From Actinomycetota bacterium (GTDB lineage Bacteria; Actinomycetota; AC-67): a stretch of 49,548 nucleotides of DNA. A program made the position numbers and the translations under genes. Positions 1 to 8,265 of the stretch are shown here, piece by piece. Every line of letters begins with the position of its first letter. The stretch's first letter is position 1. Below the pieces are notes generated by a model. It did no database searches and was not told the origin of the DNA. It saw only the letters and a list, made by a program, of their open reading frames with translations. Location of the stretch: positions 1 through 49,548 of the forward strand of contig JAIVGO010000005.1 in assembly GCA_020201525.1 (NCBI GenBank). Direction: 5' to 3'.

Positions 1-843
1 GAAATTGACCGTGCCAAGAACGACTTCGTTGCCGCCATCACACATGAGCTGAAGACACCGCTCACGTCGCTGCTCGGGTATGCGAGCATCCTGCGTAAGC
101 GAGTCGACGCGCTGCCGAAAGATCGGCGCGAGCAGTTCTTCGAGATTATTCAACGGCAGGGAGAACGAATCCTGAAGCTCATCGGCGACTTGCTCGACTC
201 GTCTCGTATGGAGTCCGGGCTTGCGAAGTTGTCTCGCGAACGGATCGACATCGCCGGGCTCATCAAGTCGGTGGTGGCCGGGATGAAGCCGGCGGCGAAG
301 AAGCACACCGTGCGCGTCGATCTCCCTTCGGAGGATCCCGGGTTGTATGGAGACCCGAGCGCGCTCGAGCACGTGCTCACGAATCTTCTCGACAACGCGC
401 TCAAATACTCGCCGAAGAAAACTACGGTGCACGTGTGGACCGAGGTAGAGCCGAGCGAGCTTCGGATCAACGTGTCCGATGAAGGACTCGGGATTCCGCC
501 GGAGGACTTGCCGCACATCTTCGAGCGCTTCCGGCAAGGTGACGGGGTCGAGCGGTCTCGAAACAGCGTCGGTCTCGGCTTGTTTATCGTCCGAAGCTTG
601 GTCGAAGCGCAGGGTGGGCGAGTGTCGGCCATCTCGACGCCCGGGCGCGGCTCGACGTTCACGATTGCATTCCCCCGACGTGCCGAGCATCGTTCGAACG
701 GTGCGCCGGAAAACGAGGATGCCGGCGTTCCGGCGATCACGATCGGTGCCACGGATGAGCCGCAGGAGCCGACGGCGTCGATCGACGCGGAGACGCTGCG
801 CGCGGTTGCGTCGTCCCGTCACGCAGAGCCAACCACTGAATGA
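1..843 (+). CDS. Sensor histidine kinase, C-terminal part (5' end outside window)
   Basis: The reading frame is open from the first base, so the gene is truncated by the window edge. The visible 280 residues carry the dimerisation/phosphoacceptor helix with the H-box THELKTP (His at visible residue 15), then a HATPase domain with the N-box (NLLDNALKYS), the G1 box (DEGLGIP) and the G2 box (GLGLFIV). By family knowledge it autophosphorylates on His and passes the phosphate to a response regulator. The sensory part is not visible. The last 50 or so residues after the ATPase are low-complexity and have no recognised domain. The stop overlaps the next start in an ATGA, so the methyltransferase gene is probably co-translated. 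Confidence 0.93.
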   Translation, partial: EIDRAKNDFVAAITHELKTPLTSLLGYASILRKRVDALPKDRREQFFEIIQRQGERILKLIGDLLDSSRMESGLAKLSRERIDIAGLIKSVVAGMKPAAKKHTVRVDLPSEDPGLYGDPSALEHVLTNLLDNALKYSPKKTTVHVWTEVEPSELRINVSDEGLGIPPEDLPHIFERFRQGDGVERSRNSVGLGLFIVRSLVEAQGGRVSAISTPGRGSTFTIAFPRRAEHRSNGAPENEDAGVPAITIGATDEPQEPTASIDAETLRAVASSRHAEPTTE

Positions 844-1646
844 GCGAGTACGTCTACGACCAAGCGTGGGAGCACGAGCGCGAGCGGCTCGCCGGCTTGG
901 AGCGCATGGCCGACCCGGGAACGACTCGCTTGCTCGCCGATCTCGGCGTTGGTGAAGGGTGGAGATGTCTCGAAGCGGGAGCCGGTGGTGGCTCGATAAC
1001 CGAGTGGCTGTGCGACCGAGTCGGCGCGTCGGGAGAAGTCGTCGCGATCGACCTCGACACGCGGTTCGTCGAGAAGATCGACCGCGCCAATCTCACGGTG
1101 CGTCGCCTCGATCTCGTGAAAGACGACGTGGAAAAGGAGGCATTCGATCTTGTTCACTCGCGCGACGTGCTCGAACACATACCCGAGCGCGACGACGTTC
1201 TCGACTCGCTGATTGCCGCGGTGAAGCCGGGCGGTTGGATCATGATCGAGGACGTCGACTTCCAGCTACCGATCAGGGCGACGAACGATTCCGGGGCCTG
1301 GCCCCCCGAGATCGTGGAGGTGGGCGCCAAATTTTGGGCGGCAATGGGTACCTTCATGTACTCCCGCGGGGTCGACCCGGAATTCGGACGACGCCTGCCC
1401 GGTCGATTTTTGGAGCGAGGGCTCGACGAGGTGAGCGCAGAAGCGCGCACGAGCGCGACCCGTGGAGGAACCGACGAATACAACGTCGCGCGGCTCAGCA
1501 TTGATCAGCTAGCTGCTGCTCTCATTCAGACTGGTGAGGTGACGGCCGAGGAGCTGGGGCGCTTCAAATCGTCACTCGACGATCCGAATTTCATCAGCTT
1601 TGGCCCGACGCAAGTGGCGACGTGGGGTCGCCGGCGGAGGTCGTGA
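840..1646 (+). CDS. Class I SAM-dependent methyltransferase
   Basis: 268 residues. Motif I (LEAGAGGGSI, about residues 45-54) and the acidic residue after beta-2 (VVAIDLD) mark a Rossmann-fold SAM site; the post-motif segment LVHSRDVLEHIPERDD and a later VKPGGWIMIEDVD match the UbiE/Methyltransf_11 type. The substrate cannot be told; similar proteins act on small molecules. The start ATG overlaps the kinase stop by four bases, which argues for co-expression with the sensor kinase. Its stop lies only two bases from the stop of the convergent toxin gene. Confidence 0.85.
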   Translation: MSEYVYDQAWEHERERLAGLERMADPGTTRLLADLGVGEGWRCLEAGAGGGSITEWLCDRVGASGEVVAIDLDTRFVEKIDRANLTVRRLDLVKDDVEKEAFDLVHSRDVLEHIPERDDVLDSLIAAVKPGGWIMIEDVDFQLPIRATNDSGAWPPEIVEVGAKFWAAMGTFMYSRGVDPEFGRRLPGRFLERGLDEVSAEARTSATRGGTDEYNVARLSIDQLAAALIQTGEVTAEELGRFKSSLDDPNFISFGPTQVATWGRRRRS

Positions 1647-1648
1647 TA

Positions 1649-2056
1649 CTAGCCGCGTGGGACGAGAGGTTGTGCGACGGCTTCGGCAAGATGAAGGATA
1701 TGGTCATCGTCTGTTATGACAGGCGTTCCTTGGGCTTCGGCAAGAGCAACGTACGTGGCGTCGTACGCGGTAAGACCCCGCGCCGTCCACTCGGCGACAC
1801 TGGCGAGATCAGGTTCAAGAACCTCGAACTCAAGCTCCTCCAAAGCAACCGCGAGTTCGAGCAGAGACTTTTCGCTCCATGACCATCGACGACCGGCGGC
1901 GTTCAATAGTTCCAGAAAAAGCAGACTGGGAACCGTGACGAATAACTCCCCTTGAAGATATTGATCGCGAAGCTCTCGTGCGCGACGGGATCCGCGTTCA
2001 TCCGCCCGGGTGAACCACTTTGCGACGACGGACGCATCGAGAACTACGTCGGTCAA
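1649..2056 (-). CDS. PIN-domain ribonuclease toxin (VapC family)
   Basis: 135 residues, the usual VapC length. The N-terminal VVLDASVVAKWF supplies the first catalytic Asp; later acidic residues sit in the segments FLELLNA, AYDATYVALAE and ITDDDHI, the usual PIN quartet that binds Mg2+ and cleaves RNA, commonly tRNA or rRNA. The start overlaps the stop of the ribbon-helix-helix gene by four bases, the standard antitoxin-toxin order. The pair lies directly downstream of, and on the same strand as, the 2-oxoacid dehydrogenase operon, so it could be read from that operon as well as from its own promoter. Confidence 0.85.
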   Translation of the reverse strand: MTDVVLDASVVAKWFTRADERGSRRARELRDQYLQGELFVTVPSLLFLELLNAAGRRWSWSEKSLLELAVALEELEFEVLEPDLASVAEWTARGLTAYDATYVALAEAQGTPVITDDDHILHLAEAVAQPLVPRG

Positions 2057-2301
2057 CGCGCGTCTCGCTCAGCGCGGATCGCTCTCGAAGAGTCTTCGCG
2101 CACGCCGGACGAAGAGAAAAGATTGTCCAGGCGGGTGAATGCATGCCGAACTCGCGATCGACGCCCGGCGCCGGAGCGTGCGTCGAGCTCGCGCGCGGCG
2201 AGGTTCGCGAGGTAAGCGCTTCGCGTCACTCCCCGAAGGCGCGCGGCCTTATCGATGCGGGTAAGAAGCTTGTCGTCGAGAGTTACGAGGACCTTGGCCA
2301 T
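2053..2301 (-). CDS. Ribbon-helix-helix antitoxin (VapB-like)
   Basis: 82 residues from the chosen ATG at 2301. The frame stays open further upstream, but MAKVLVTLDDKLLTRID is the natural beginning: a short beta strand followed by RIDKAARLRGVTRSAYLANLAARE, a CopG/Arc-type ribbon-helix-helix. The C-terminal, arginine-rich half would wrap the toxin. By family knowledge the antitoxin represses its own operon and neutralises the PIN toxin encoded next. A tandem repeat immediately upstream (2313-2329) is a good candidate operator. Confidence 0.8.
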   Translation of the reverse strand: MAKVLVTLDDKLLTRIDKAARLRGVTRSAYLANLAARELDARSGAGRRSRVRHAFTRLDNLFSSSGVREDSSRAIRAERDAR

Positions 2302-2312
2302 CCAGACTGAAG

Positions 2313-2329
2313 GATATCCAGATATCCAG
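2313..2329 (-). promoter_or_regulatory. Candidate VapB operator: 8-base tandem repeat
   Basis: Two perfect copies of the 8-mer GATATCCA lie end to end (2313-2320 and 2321-2328), and the first forms the palindrome GGATATCC with its neighbours. It ends 11 bases upstream of the antitoxin ATG, inside the 43-base gap after the E2 stop. Ribbon-helix-helix dimers bind such short tandem sites cooperatively, so autoregulation is inferred from position and geometry. Confidence 0.5.
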
Positions 2330-2344
2330 TAGGCGTCAACGGAA

Positions 2345-3754
2345 TTACAGGACCCCAAGCAACCTCGCAGGGTGTTCGATGAGGTCGCCCATGTAGCGAA
2401 GGAATCGGCCTGCTTCGGCGCCGTCGAGGATGCGGTGGTCGAACGTGAGCGCGATCGTCATGATGTCGCGCGGAACGATTTGGCCGTCGAGAACCCACGG
2501 CCGCTTCGTGATCGCCCCGAGCGCGAGGATCGCCGCCTCCGGCGAGTTGATGATCGGCGTGCCCGACTCCATGCCGAACGACCCGACATTCGTGATCGTG
2601 ACTGTGGAACCGCGCAGGTCGTGGGCGCCGATCGATGCGTCGCGTGCCGTTGCGACGAGCCGCGCGATCTCCTGCGACACCTCGAAGACGTTCAGCTGAT
2701 CGGCGTGTCGGACGACCGGCACGAGTAGCCCACGGTCGGTGTCGGTGGCGATGCCGACGTGGATGTGCTTCTTGACGAGGATGTCGCCACTTTCTTTGTC
2801 CCATGCGGAATTCACGCGGGGATACTTCCGGATGGCTGCGACCAGTGCGCGGACGCAGATCGGCAGGGGTGAGATCTTCTTGCCGTTCGCTTCGGGCGCC
2901 GCGCTCAGCTCTTTGCGCATCGCCATGATCTCGGTGGCATCGACGGTGCACCATTCTGTGACGTGAGGAATCTCCGTGTAGCTCCGGACCATGTGCTCGG
3001 CGATCGACCGGCGAATCGAGCGCACCGGAATACGTTCTTCCTCCTCCACCCCGGCGACGCGACGCTCGATGGCGGCAGGGATCTCTTCCTTCTCGGCCGC
3101 CGCAGCCGCGGCGGGCTGCTCCTTCTTTGCTTCAGCAGCGGCGGCCTTCTTCGGCGCAGACGCGGCGCCTTCGACGTCTTCCCGTGTCACGCGTCCGTCG
3201 GGTCCCGTCCCGTCGATCGAATCGAGATCAACGCCCATCTCGCGCGCGAGCTTGCGAACCGGCGGCGTTGCAAGCGCATGGGTGCGTGCCGGCTCGCCAT
3301 CGCTGGGCACCGATTGAAGCCGCCGCGGCTCGGCCTCCTGTTTCGCCGTGACTGCTTCCTCTTCTTTCGCGACCTCCTCTTCGGCGGCGCCGTTGTCCGA
3401 CGCTTCCTCGCCGCGCTTGCCGATCTTGCGGCGCTTCCGCTTCCCGGCACTCTCGTCTGGGCCGTAGCCGACGAGGACTTCGCGCCGGCCCGTCTGGGGT
3501 GCGCCCGCATCGGTGCGGATGCTCACAAGCGCGGCGCCGACGTTCACCCGCTCCCCGACGTCGCCGTGCAGCTTTTCGACTGTTCCGGCGAACGGCGAAG
3601 GAATTTCGACGATGGCCTTTTCGGTCTCGACCTCGACGATCGGCTGGTTCAGGGAGACTTCTTCGCCCTCCTTGACCATCCATGACACGATCTCGGCTTC
3701 TGTCAGACCCTCCCCGAGGTCGGGGAGCTTGAACTCGCGGACCTCGTCGGCCAT
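2345..3754 (-). CDS. Dihydrolipoamide acyltransferase, E2 of a 2-oxoacid dehydrogenase complex
   Basis: 469 residues with the full E2 layout: one lipoyl domain (about 5-80, lipoylated Lys46 in ETEKA), a charged Ala/Glu/Lys linker, a peripheral subunit-binding domain (about 165-205, PPVRKLAREMGVDLDSI and GRVTREDV), a second linker, and the acyltransferase core with the catalytic DHRILDG near residues 439-445. It transfers acyl groups from E1-bound thiamine diphosphate to CoA. The gene follows E1beta by 11 bases. Branched-chain 2-oxoacids are the inferred substrates, because a leucine-type dehydrogenase is encoded close by; pyruvate is the alternative. Confidence 0.93.
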   Translation of the reverse strand: MADEVREFKLPDLGEGLTEAEIVSWMVKEGEEVSLNQPIVEVETEKAIVEIPSPFAGTVEKLHGDVGERVNVGAALVSIRTDAGAPQTGRREVLVGYGPDESAGKRKRRKIGKRGEEASDNGAAEEEVAKEEEAVTAKQEAEPRRLQSVPSDGEPARTHALATPPVRKLAREMGVDLDSIDGTGPDGRVTREDVEGAASAPKKAAAAEAKKEQPAAAAAAEKEEIPAAIERRVAGVEEEERIPVRSIRRSIAEHMVRSYTEIPHVTEWCTVDATEIMAMRKELSAAPEANGKKISPLPICVRALVAAIRKYPRVNSAWDKESGDILVKKHIHVGIATDTDRGLLVPVVRHADQLNVFEVSQEIARLVATARDASIGAHDLRGSTVTITNVGSFGMESGTPIINSPEAAILALGAITKRPWVLDGQIVPRDIMTIALTFDHRILDGAEAGRFLRYMGDLIEHPARLLGVL

Positions 3755-3765
3755 CAGGGCGCTCC

Positions 3766-4743
3766 TTAGTAGTTGAGAACTTTGTCGACGGCGTCGAGGA
3801 CGCGGTCGATGTCGGGCAAGAAAATGTCTTCGAGCTTCGCCGGCGGATACGGCATGTCATATCCCGCGACGCGGAGCACGGGAGCGTGCAGCGACAAGAA
3901 GTCGTCCTCCATGATGCGAGCCGCGATTTCGCCGCCGTAGCCGCCGGTGATTTGCGCTTCGTGCACGACGACCGCACGCCCGGTTTTTTTCACCGACGCA
4001 AGGATCGTGTCGATGTCGAGCGGGACGAGCGAACGCACGTCGATCAGCTCGACCGACACGCCGTCACTCGCCGCCTCCTCGGCCGCCTCTTCGCACGTGC
4101 GCATACACGGACCCCACGAGATGAGCGTGACTTCGTTTCCCTCGCGCCGCACGGCCGCCCTTCCGAACGGCATGCCGTCCGTCACGGGAAGCTCGACGTC
4201 CTCGCGCACCCAATACCGGCGCTTTGGCTCGAGGAAGACGACCGGATCGGGATCGTTGATCGCTTGCACAATCATTGAAAACGCATCCGACGGTGTTGAC
4301 GGAGTGACGACCTTTAATCCTGCCGTGTGCGTGAAGTATGCCTCGAGCGATTCGGAGTGATGTTCGACGGCGCCGATGCCGCCGCCGTACGGAATGCGAA
4401 TGACCAGCGGCAGCGAGACGCGCCCGAGCGACCGCATGCGGTACTTCGCCGCGTGGGAGACGATCTGTTCGAAGGCGGGATACGTGAAGCCGTCGAACTG
4501 CATCTCCGCGACCGGCCTGAGCCCGTAGATCGCCATGCCGATCGACGTGCCGACGATTCCTGATTCGGCAAGCGGTGAGTCGAACACGCGGTCCTCGCCG
4601 AACTCGGTCTGTAGTTTGTCGGTGATGCGGAATACTCCGCCGAGCTTGCCGACGTCCTCACCGAGACAGACGACTTTTGGATCTTGCGTCATTGCATACC
4701 GGAGGCCTTCGTTCAGTCCCTGCGCGAGCGTGATCGAGGCCAT
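3766..4743 (-). CDS. 2-oxoacid dehydrogenase E1 component, beta subunit
   Basis: 325 residues beginning MASITLAQGLNEGLRYAM. Characteristic segments are GEDVGKLGGVFR, DSPLAESGIVGTSIGMA, and the C-terminal EAQITGGYGGEIAARI of the transketolase C-terminal domain. With E1alpha it forms the heterotetramer that decarboxylates the 2-oxoacid on thiamine diphosphate. The ATG overlaps the E1alpha stop (TGATG on the coding strand); a GTG three bases upstream is possible but weaker. Downstream spacing to E2 is 11 bases, so the three subunits form one operon. Confidence 0.93.
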   Translation of the reverse strand: MASITLAQGLNEGLRYAMTQDPKVVCLGEDVGKLGGVFRITDKLQTEFGEDRVFDSPLAESGIVGTSIGMAIYGLRPVAEMQFDGFTYPAFEQIVSHAAKYRMRSLGRVSLPLVIRIPYGGGIGAVEHHSESLEAYFTHTAGLKVVTPSTPSDAFSMIVQAINDPDPVVFLEPKRRYWVREDVELPVTDGMPFGRAAVRREGNEVTLISWGPCMRTCEEAAEEAASDGVSVELIDVRSLVPLDIDTILASVKKTGRAVVVHEAQITGGYGGEIAARIMEDDFLSLHAPVLRVAGYDMPYPPAKLEDIFLPDIDRVLDAVDKVLNY

Positions 4744-5843
4744 CACTCGTCTCCCTCTCGGGCCGACTGCTCTTCTTCGTACTGTTTGTATTCGCGGCGC
4801 AACGTTTCCGGCATCTCCTCGTACACGTTGTTGAAGAGATCGATTGCCGGCCGCGGACCGGCGCCGACGATCGATGCGCGGATGTTGGTTGCGATCTGTG
4901 CGCCCTCGTCGTCACATGACTTGATGAAATCGTCGTCCAGAACGCCTTCGTTCTTGCAGTACGTCTGGAAACGCGCGATGGGATCCTTCGCTTCCCATGC
5001 GGCGAGCTCTTCTTTCGTGCGATAGCGCGTCGGGTCGTCCGCCGTCGAGTGGGGGCCGCGCCGGAACGTCACCGCTTCGATCAGCGACGGACCGCCGCCT
5101 TCACGAGCACGCCGAATGGTTTCGCGCGCGACCGCATACACGGCGAGGACGTCGTTGCCGTCGACGCGGTATCCGGGCATCCCGTACCCGAGTGCCTTCG
5201 CGGAAATCGTCGGTGCTGCCGTTTGTTTGCTGAGCGGCACGCTGATTGCGTACTGGTTGTTCTGGCAGAAGAACACCACGGGAACTTTCCACACGCCGCC
5301 GTAGTTGCACGCCTCGTGGAAGTCGCCTTCGGACGTGGCGCCGTCGCCGAAGTACGTGATCGCCACGATGTTCGACTTTTCGATTTGTGCGGCGCGTGCA
5401 AAGCCGACGGCGTGCAGCATCTGGGTGGCGATCGGAACCGAGTAGTACGCGAACCGGTGCTCGCGCGCGTCCCAGTCGCCGCCGTGGACCGTGCCGCGGA
5501 ACAGGTGCATCACCGACGACGGATCGATGCCGCGGTACATCGCGACCGCGAGCTCGCGGTACGACGGGAAGATCCAGTCGCGCTCGCTCAGCGCGTAGGC
5601 GCTCCCGACCTGGGCGGCCTCCTGGCCGAGAAGGGGCGTATAGACGCCGAGCTCCCCCTGTCTCTGGAGGTTCGTCCCTTCTTGGTCGGCGCGTCGCGCG
5701 AGGACCATGTGGCGATAGATCTGCCGAAGATCCTCTTCCTTCAAGTCGATCTCGAAATCGCCGTCGCCGACAAACGAGCCGTCGGGAGCGAGCATTTGAA
5801 TCATCTCAGTCGAGATGGACGCGGGATCTACCACGCCTCTCAT
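4743..5843 (-). CDS. 2-oxoacid dehydrogenase E1 component, alpha subunit
   Basis: 366 residues from the ATG at 5843, chosen because an AGGAGG site lies four bases upstream; an earlier in-frame ATG at 5873 has no such site. The thiamine diphosphate motif is clear: GDG at about residues 166-168 and the closing NN at 195-196. Other family marks are GQEAAQVGSAYAL, DWIFPSYRE and the phosphorylation-loop region RRGPHSTADDPTRYR. It leads the E1alpha-E1beta-E2 operon. The branched-chain rather than pyruvate assignment rests on context and general likeness to BkdA1-type proteins. Confidence 0.92.
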   Translation of the reverse strand: MRGVVDPASISTEMIQMLAPDGSFVGDGDFEIDLKEEDLRQIYRHMVLARRADQEGTNLQRQGELGVYTPLLGQEAAQVGSAYALSERDWIFPSYRELAVAMYRGIDPSSVMHLFRGTVHGGDWDAREHRFAYYSVPIATQMLHAVGFARAAQIEKSNIVAITYFGDGATSEGDFHEACNYGGVWKVPVVFFCQNNQYAISVPLSKQTAAPTISAKALGYGMPGYRVDGNDVLAVYAVARETIRRAREGGGPSLIEAVTFRRGPHSTADDPTRYRTKEELAAWEAKDPIARFQTYCKNEGVLDDDFIKSCDDEGAQIATNIRASIVGAGPRPAIDLFNNVYEEMPETLRREYKQYEEEQSAREGDE

Positions 5844-5977
5844 GGAACCTCCTCGTACCGGGGTCGCCGGCATCCTCGGTGGTCAGCGCCGTGCGGGGTC
5901 GCCGCCGTGCTCATTCTAAATGGTCGCAGCAGGTCGCTAAGTCCGTCAACGACATTCCTTCCCAGGGGGATGCCGTC

Positions 5978-6484
5978 TTACATCCGCCCCAGAATCTCCC
6001 CGCGCAAAAGACCAAGCTGCCGGAGCCGCTTTTCCATCTCCTGACGGCCGACTTTGAAGCTTCGCGCCATATCTTCGACATCGATGGTGTGATGATCCTT
6101 CTCCACCGCTTTCGCGGCTTTCTCGACGAGGCTTGCCGGCATGAGGATCTCGGCCGCGAAGAGGTCGGCTTCGTGCTCGATCTCGTTCTTCTGCCACTGC
6201 CCCGCCTCGCGGCCGACGGGGGCTCCGGCGTGGATCACGTGGTGGCCGATCTCGTGCGCCAGTCGCCAGCGCTCCCGAGACGTGATGCGCCGTTCTTGGC
6301 CGGTGAGACGAGTCCGTCCGCGTTTCGGCCGCGTCAGCCCCTCCCAGACGTCGCTCGACAAATGCCACGGTCTCTCGTGGTGCAGCCGCAGGTACGCGAG
6401 GACGCGCTCGAGGTCGACGGGCGCCGCCTTGATGTCCGCGGCTCGCAGGATCGTCTTTGCGCGCTTCTCGATGAATTTCTCCAT
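5978..6484 (-). CDS. ImmA/IrrE-family metallopeptidase (Peptidase_M78)
   Basis: 168 residues from ATG 6484; the frame is open further upstream, but that part is out of character with the family. The zinc site is WRLAHEIGHHVIH (His77, Glu78, His81), with the downstream glutamate ligand in NEIEHEADLFAAEILMP. That last segment is the hallmark of ImmA/IrrE proteins, which cleave repressors such as ImmR or DdrO. No HTH domain is attached. It sits upstream of the E1alpha gene on the same strand (134-base gap) and is divergent from an unknown 147-residue gene across only 51 bases. The substrate is unknown. Confidence 0.82.
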   Translation of the reverse strand: MEKFIEKRAKTILRAADIKAAPVDLERVLAYLRLHHERPWHLSSDVWEGLTRPKRGRTRLTGQERRITSRERWRLAHEIGHHVIHAGAPVGREAGQWQKNEIEHEADLFAAEILMPASLVEKAAKAVEKDHHTIDVEDMARSFKVGRQEMEKRLRQLGLLRGEILGRM

Positions 6485-6535
6485 ATCGGCGCGGAATGCT
6501 ACCGGGCGCGGCGCCAAAAGTAGAATTTCGGGCTG

Positions 6536-6979
6536 ATGCCGCGCGACCACTTCGAGCTCATCGGCGACGCCGTCGCAAACTTCTTGCCGTCCACCTTGCG
6601 CTCGTTCACGACCAACATCAGCAGTCGCAACTTGAAGCTGTGGTACGGCGAGGACGACGCGGAGCACTACGAGGTGCAGATCCTCGGTCCGACGTCGCGG
6701 CCGCGAGGACTCGAGATCGGCTTTCACGCCGAGCACCGCGAGCCCTCAAAGAACGACGAGATCCTCGGGCGCCTGTCGAAGCGAGAGAAGACCTGGCGTC
6801 GCGCCTTGGGTCCCGACGCCGAGGCCGGAAAGTTCCTCGGATCGCAGTCGCCGTGGCGCCGCCTGTCGGAAGTGTGGAAAGGCGCTGGGTTGTTGAGCGA
6901 GGAAGCCGGGATCGAGGCCGCGGAGCGCCTCGCCCAGTACGTGCGCTCCTTGGAGCCGCTGCGCGTTGCGAAGAAGTAG
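6536..6979 (+). CDS. Hypothetical protein divergent from the ImmA/IrrE-like gene
   Basis: 147 residues, no signal peptide or membrane segment. I do not recognise a family. The protein begins MPRDHFELIGDAVANFLP, contains a central beta-rich stretch (KLWYGEDDAEHYEVQILGP, GLEIGFHAEH) and ends in a charged helical region rich in Arg, Lys and Glu. A TAGAAT box lies nine bases before the ATG, so the mRNA is probably nearly leaderless. The shared 51-base promoter region with the peptidase gene suggests linked regulation; whether it is a target or partner of the peptidase is open. Confidence 0.7.
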   Translation: MPRDHFELIGDAVANFLPSTLRSFTTNISSRNLKLWYGEDDAEHYEVQILGPTSRPRGLEIGFHAEHREPSKNDEILGRLSKREKTWRRALGPDAEAGKFLGSQSPWRRLSEVWKGAGLLSEEAGIEAAERLAQYVRSLEPLRVAKK

Positions 6980-7064
6980 TTCTACTCGCATTGCTGATGC
7001 AATACGCGGCGTCGACGAAGAGACGGTCCGACTGGTGTACTTCCGGGCCGGGTGACGAAAATCG

Positions 7065-7106
7065 TGGTACGCACGGGCTATCGCGGGTGATTGCTGGTGC
7101 GTACCA
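7065..7106. repeat. 10-bp inverted repeat in a 245-base gene-free gap
   Basis: TGGTACGCAC (7065-7074) and its exact complement GTGCGTACCA (7097-7106) are separated by 22 bases. The gap 6980-7224 between the convergent 147-residue gene and leucine dehydrogenase shows no other gene that I can support. There is no T-run after the stem, so it is not a standard terminator; it may be an operator, the scar of a small element, or chance. Confidence 0.4.
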
Positions 7107-7224
7107 GGACGGACCGGCGGCTGGTCGGCGAGCTGGAACCTGCTCACGTCGAAGAAAGAATCAGCCCGCGGACGTGCATGGACGCGCAGGAGATCGCGGT
7201 CGCGGCGATCTGGACGAACGGCAT

Positions 7225-8265
7225 CTAGGTACTTCGTCCGGCGCCGCGGATGCGTTCTTCGGCTAACCGGTCTGCTGCCTCGGCCGCCGTTGTTTGGTCG
7301 GTGCGCGCACGCTCGAATATTCGTGTCAAACGATCTTCGATCGCCGCTGCCTTCGCGTGGGCGCGTTCGGGGTCGTAGCCGTGCAGCTCGTCTTCGACGT
7401 TGATCAATCCCCCGGCGTTGATGACGTAGTCGGGTGCGTAAAGGATCCCGCGCGCTTGCAGCGCGTCGGCGTGATCCGGGCGCTCGAGCTGATTGTTCGC
7501 GGCACCGGCGATCGCTTTGCACGCGAACTCCGGCAGAGTGTCGTCGGTTGCCACCGGGCCGAGCGCGCACGGCGAAAGGATGTCGCAGTCCGTCGAAAGC
7601 ACCGCGCCGGGATGCACCGTCTCCGCGCCAAGCTCGCCGGCGAGCGCCGCCGCGCCGTCTTTATCGATGTCGCTCAACACGAGTGTTGCGCCGTCGTCTT
7701 TCAAGTGGCGTGCGAGCTGGCCACCGACTTTTCCGGTTCCTTGCACCACGATGCGCTTTCCACGAAGGGAAGGCGATCCCCACAGCTCCGTCGCCACGGC
7801 GCGCAGTCCGTGCAGGACGCCGTACGCCGTGACCACCGACGGATTCCCCGAGCCGTGCGAGGTCCCGGTGACGTACTTCGTGACCTCACCGATGGTGTCG
7901 AGATCCTCTGTCGTCGTGCCGACGTCCGCCGTCGTCACGTACCGGCCGTCGAGCGAGTCGACGACGCGGGCGTACGCCTGCAGAAGCTCCCGGGTCTTGT
8001 CCTTGCGTGGATCGGCGATCACGACCGCCTTGCCGCCGCCGAGATTCAAGCCCGCCGCCGACGCTTTGTACGCCATCGCCTTGGCCAGCCGCAGCACATC
8101 GGCCAGCGCCAGCTCCTCGGACGCGAACGGCCACATGCGCGTCCCGCCGAGCGCGGGACCGAGCGCAGTCGAATAGATCGCGATGATCGTCGTCAGGCCG
8201 ACCGACGGATCGCGTGCCAGAACAACCTCTTCGTAGCCTTTCTGCGGTATCTGCTCGATGTTCAT
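7225..8265 (-). CDS. Leucine/valine dehydrogenase (Glu/Leu/Phe/Val dehydrogenase family)
   Basis: 346 residues. The catalytic segment AAGLNLGGGKAVV contains the active-site Lys (about residue 79), matching the GGGK of leucine dehydrogenases; the NAD-binding loop is QGTGKVGGQLARHL. The opening MNIEQIPQKGYEEVVLARD and ALGPALGGTRMW are typical of the branched-chain members rather than glutamate dehydrogenases. The enzyme reversibly deaminates leucine, valine and isoleucine to their 2-oxoacids with NAD+, which would feed the E1/E2 complex at 2345-5843. Its start overlaps the stop of the LOG-family gene by four bases, so those two are coupled. Confidence 0.92.
   Translation of the reverse strand: MNIEQIPQKGYEEVVLARDPSVGLTTIIAIYSTALGPALGGTRMWPFASEELALADVLRLAKAMAYKASAAGLNLGGGKAVVIADPRKDKTRELLQAYARVVDSLDGRYVTTADVGTTTEDLDTIGEVTKYVTGTSHGSGNPSVVTAYGVLHGLRAVATELWGSPSLRGKRIVVQGTGKVGGQLARHLKDDGATLVLSDIDKDGAAALAGELGAETVHPGAVLSTDCDILSPCALGPVATDDTLPEFACKAIAGAANNQLERPDHADALQARGILYAPDYVINAGGLINVEDELHGYDPERAHAKAAAIEDRLTRIFERARTDQTTAAEAADRLAEERIRGAGRST

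Noticed and set aside
5049-6044. Long open frame on the plus strand opposite E1alpha (331 codons)
   Set aside because: It lies wholly over the conserved E1alpha gene in the opposite sense and shows no recognisable domain; long antisense frames are expected at this GC content.
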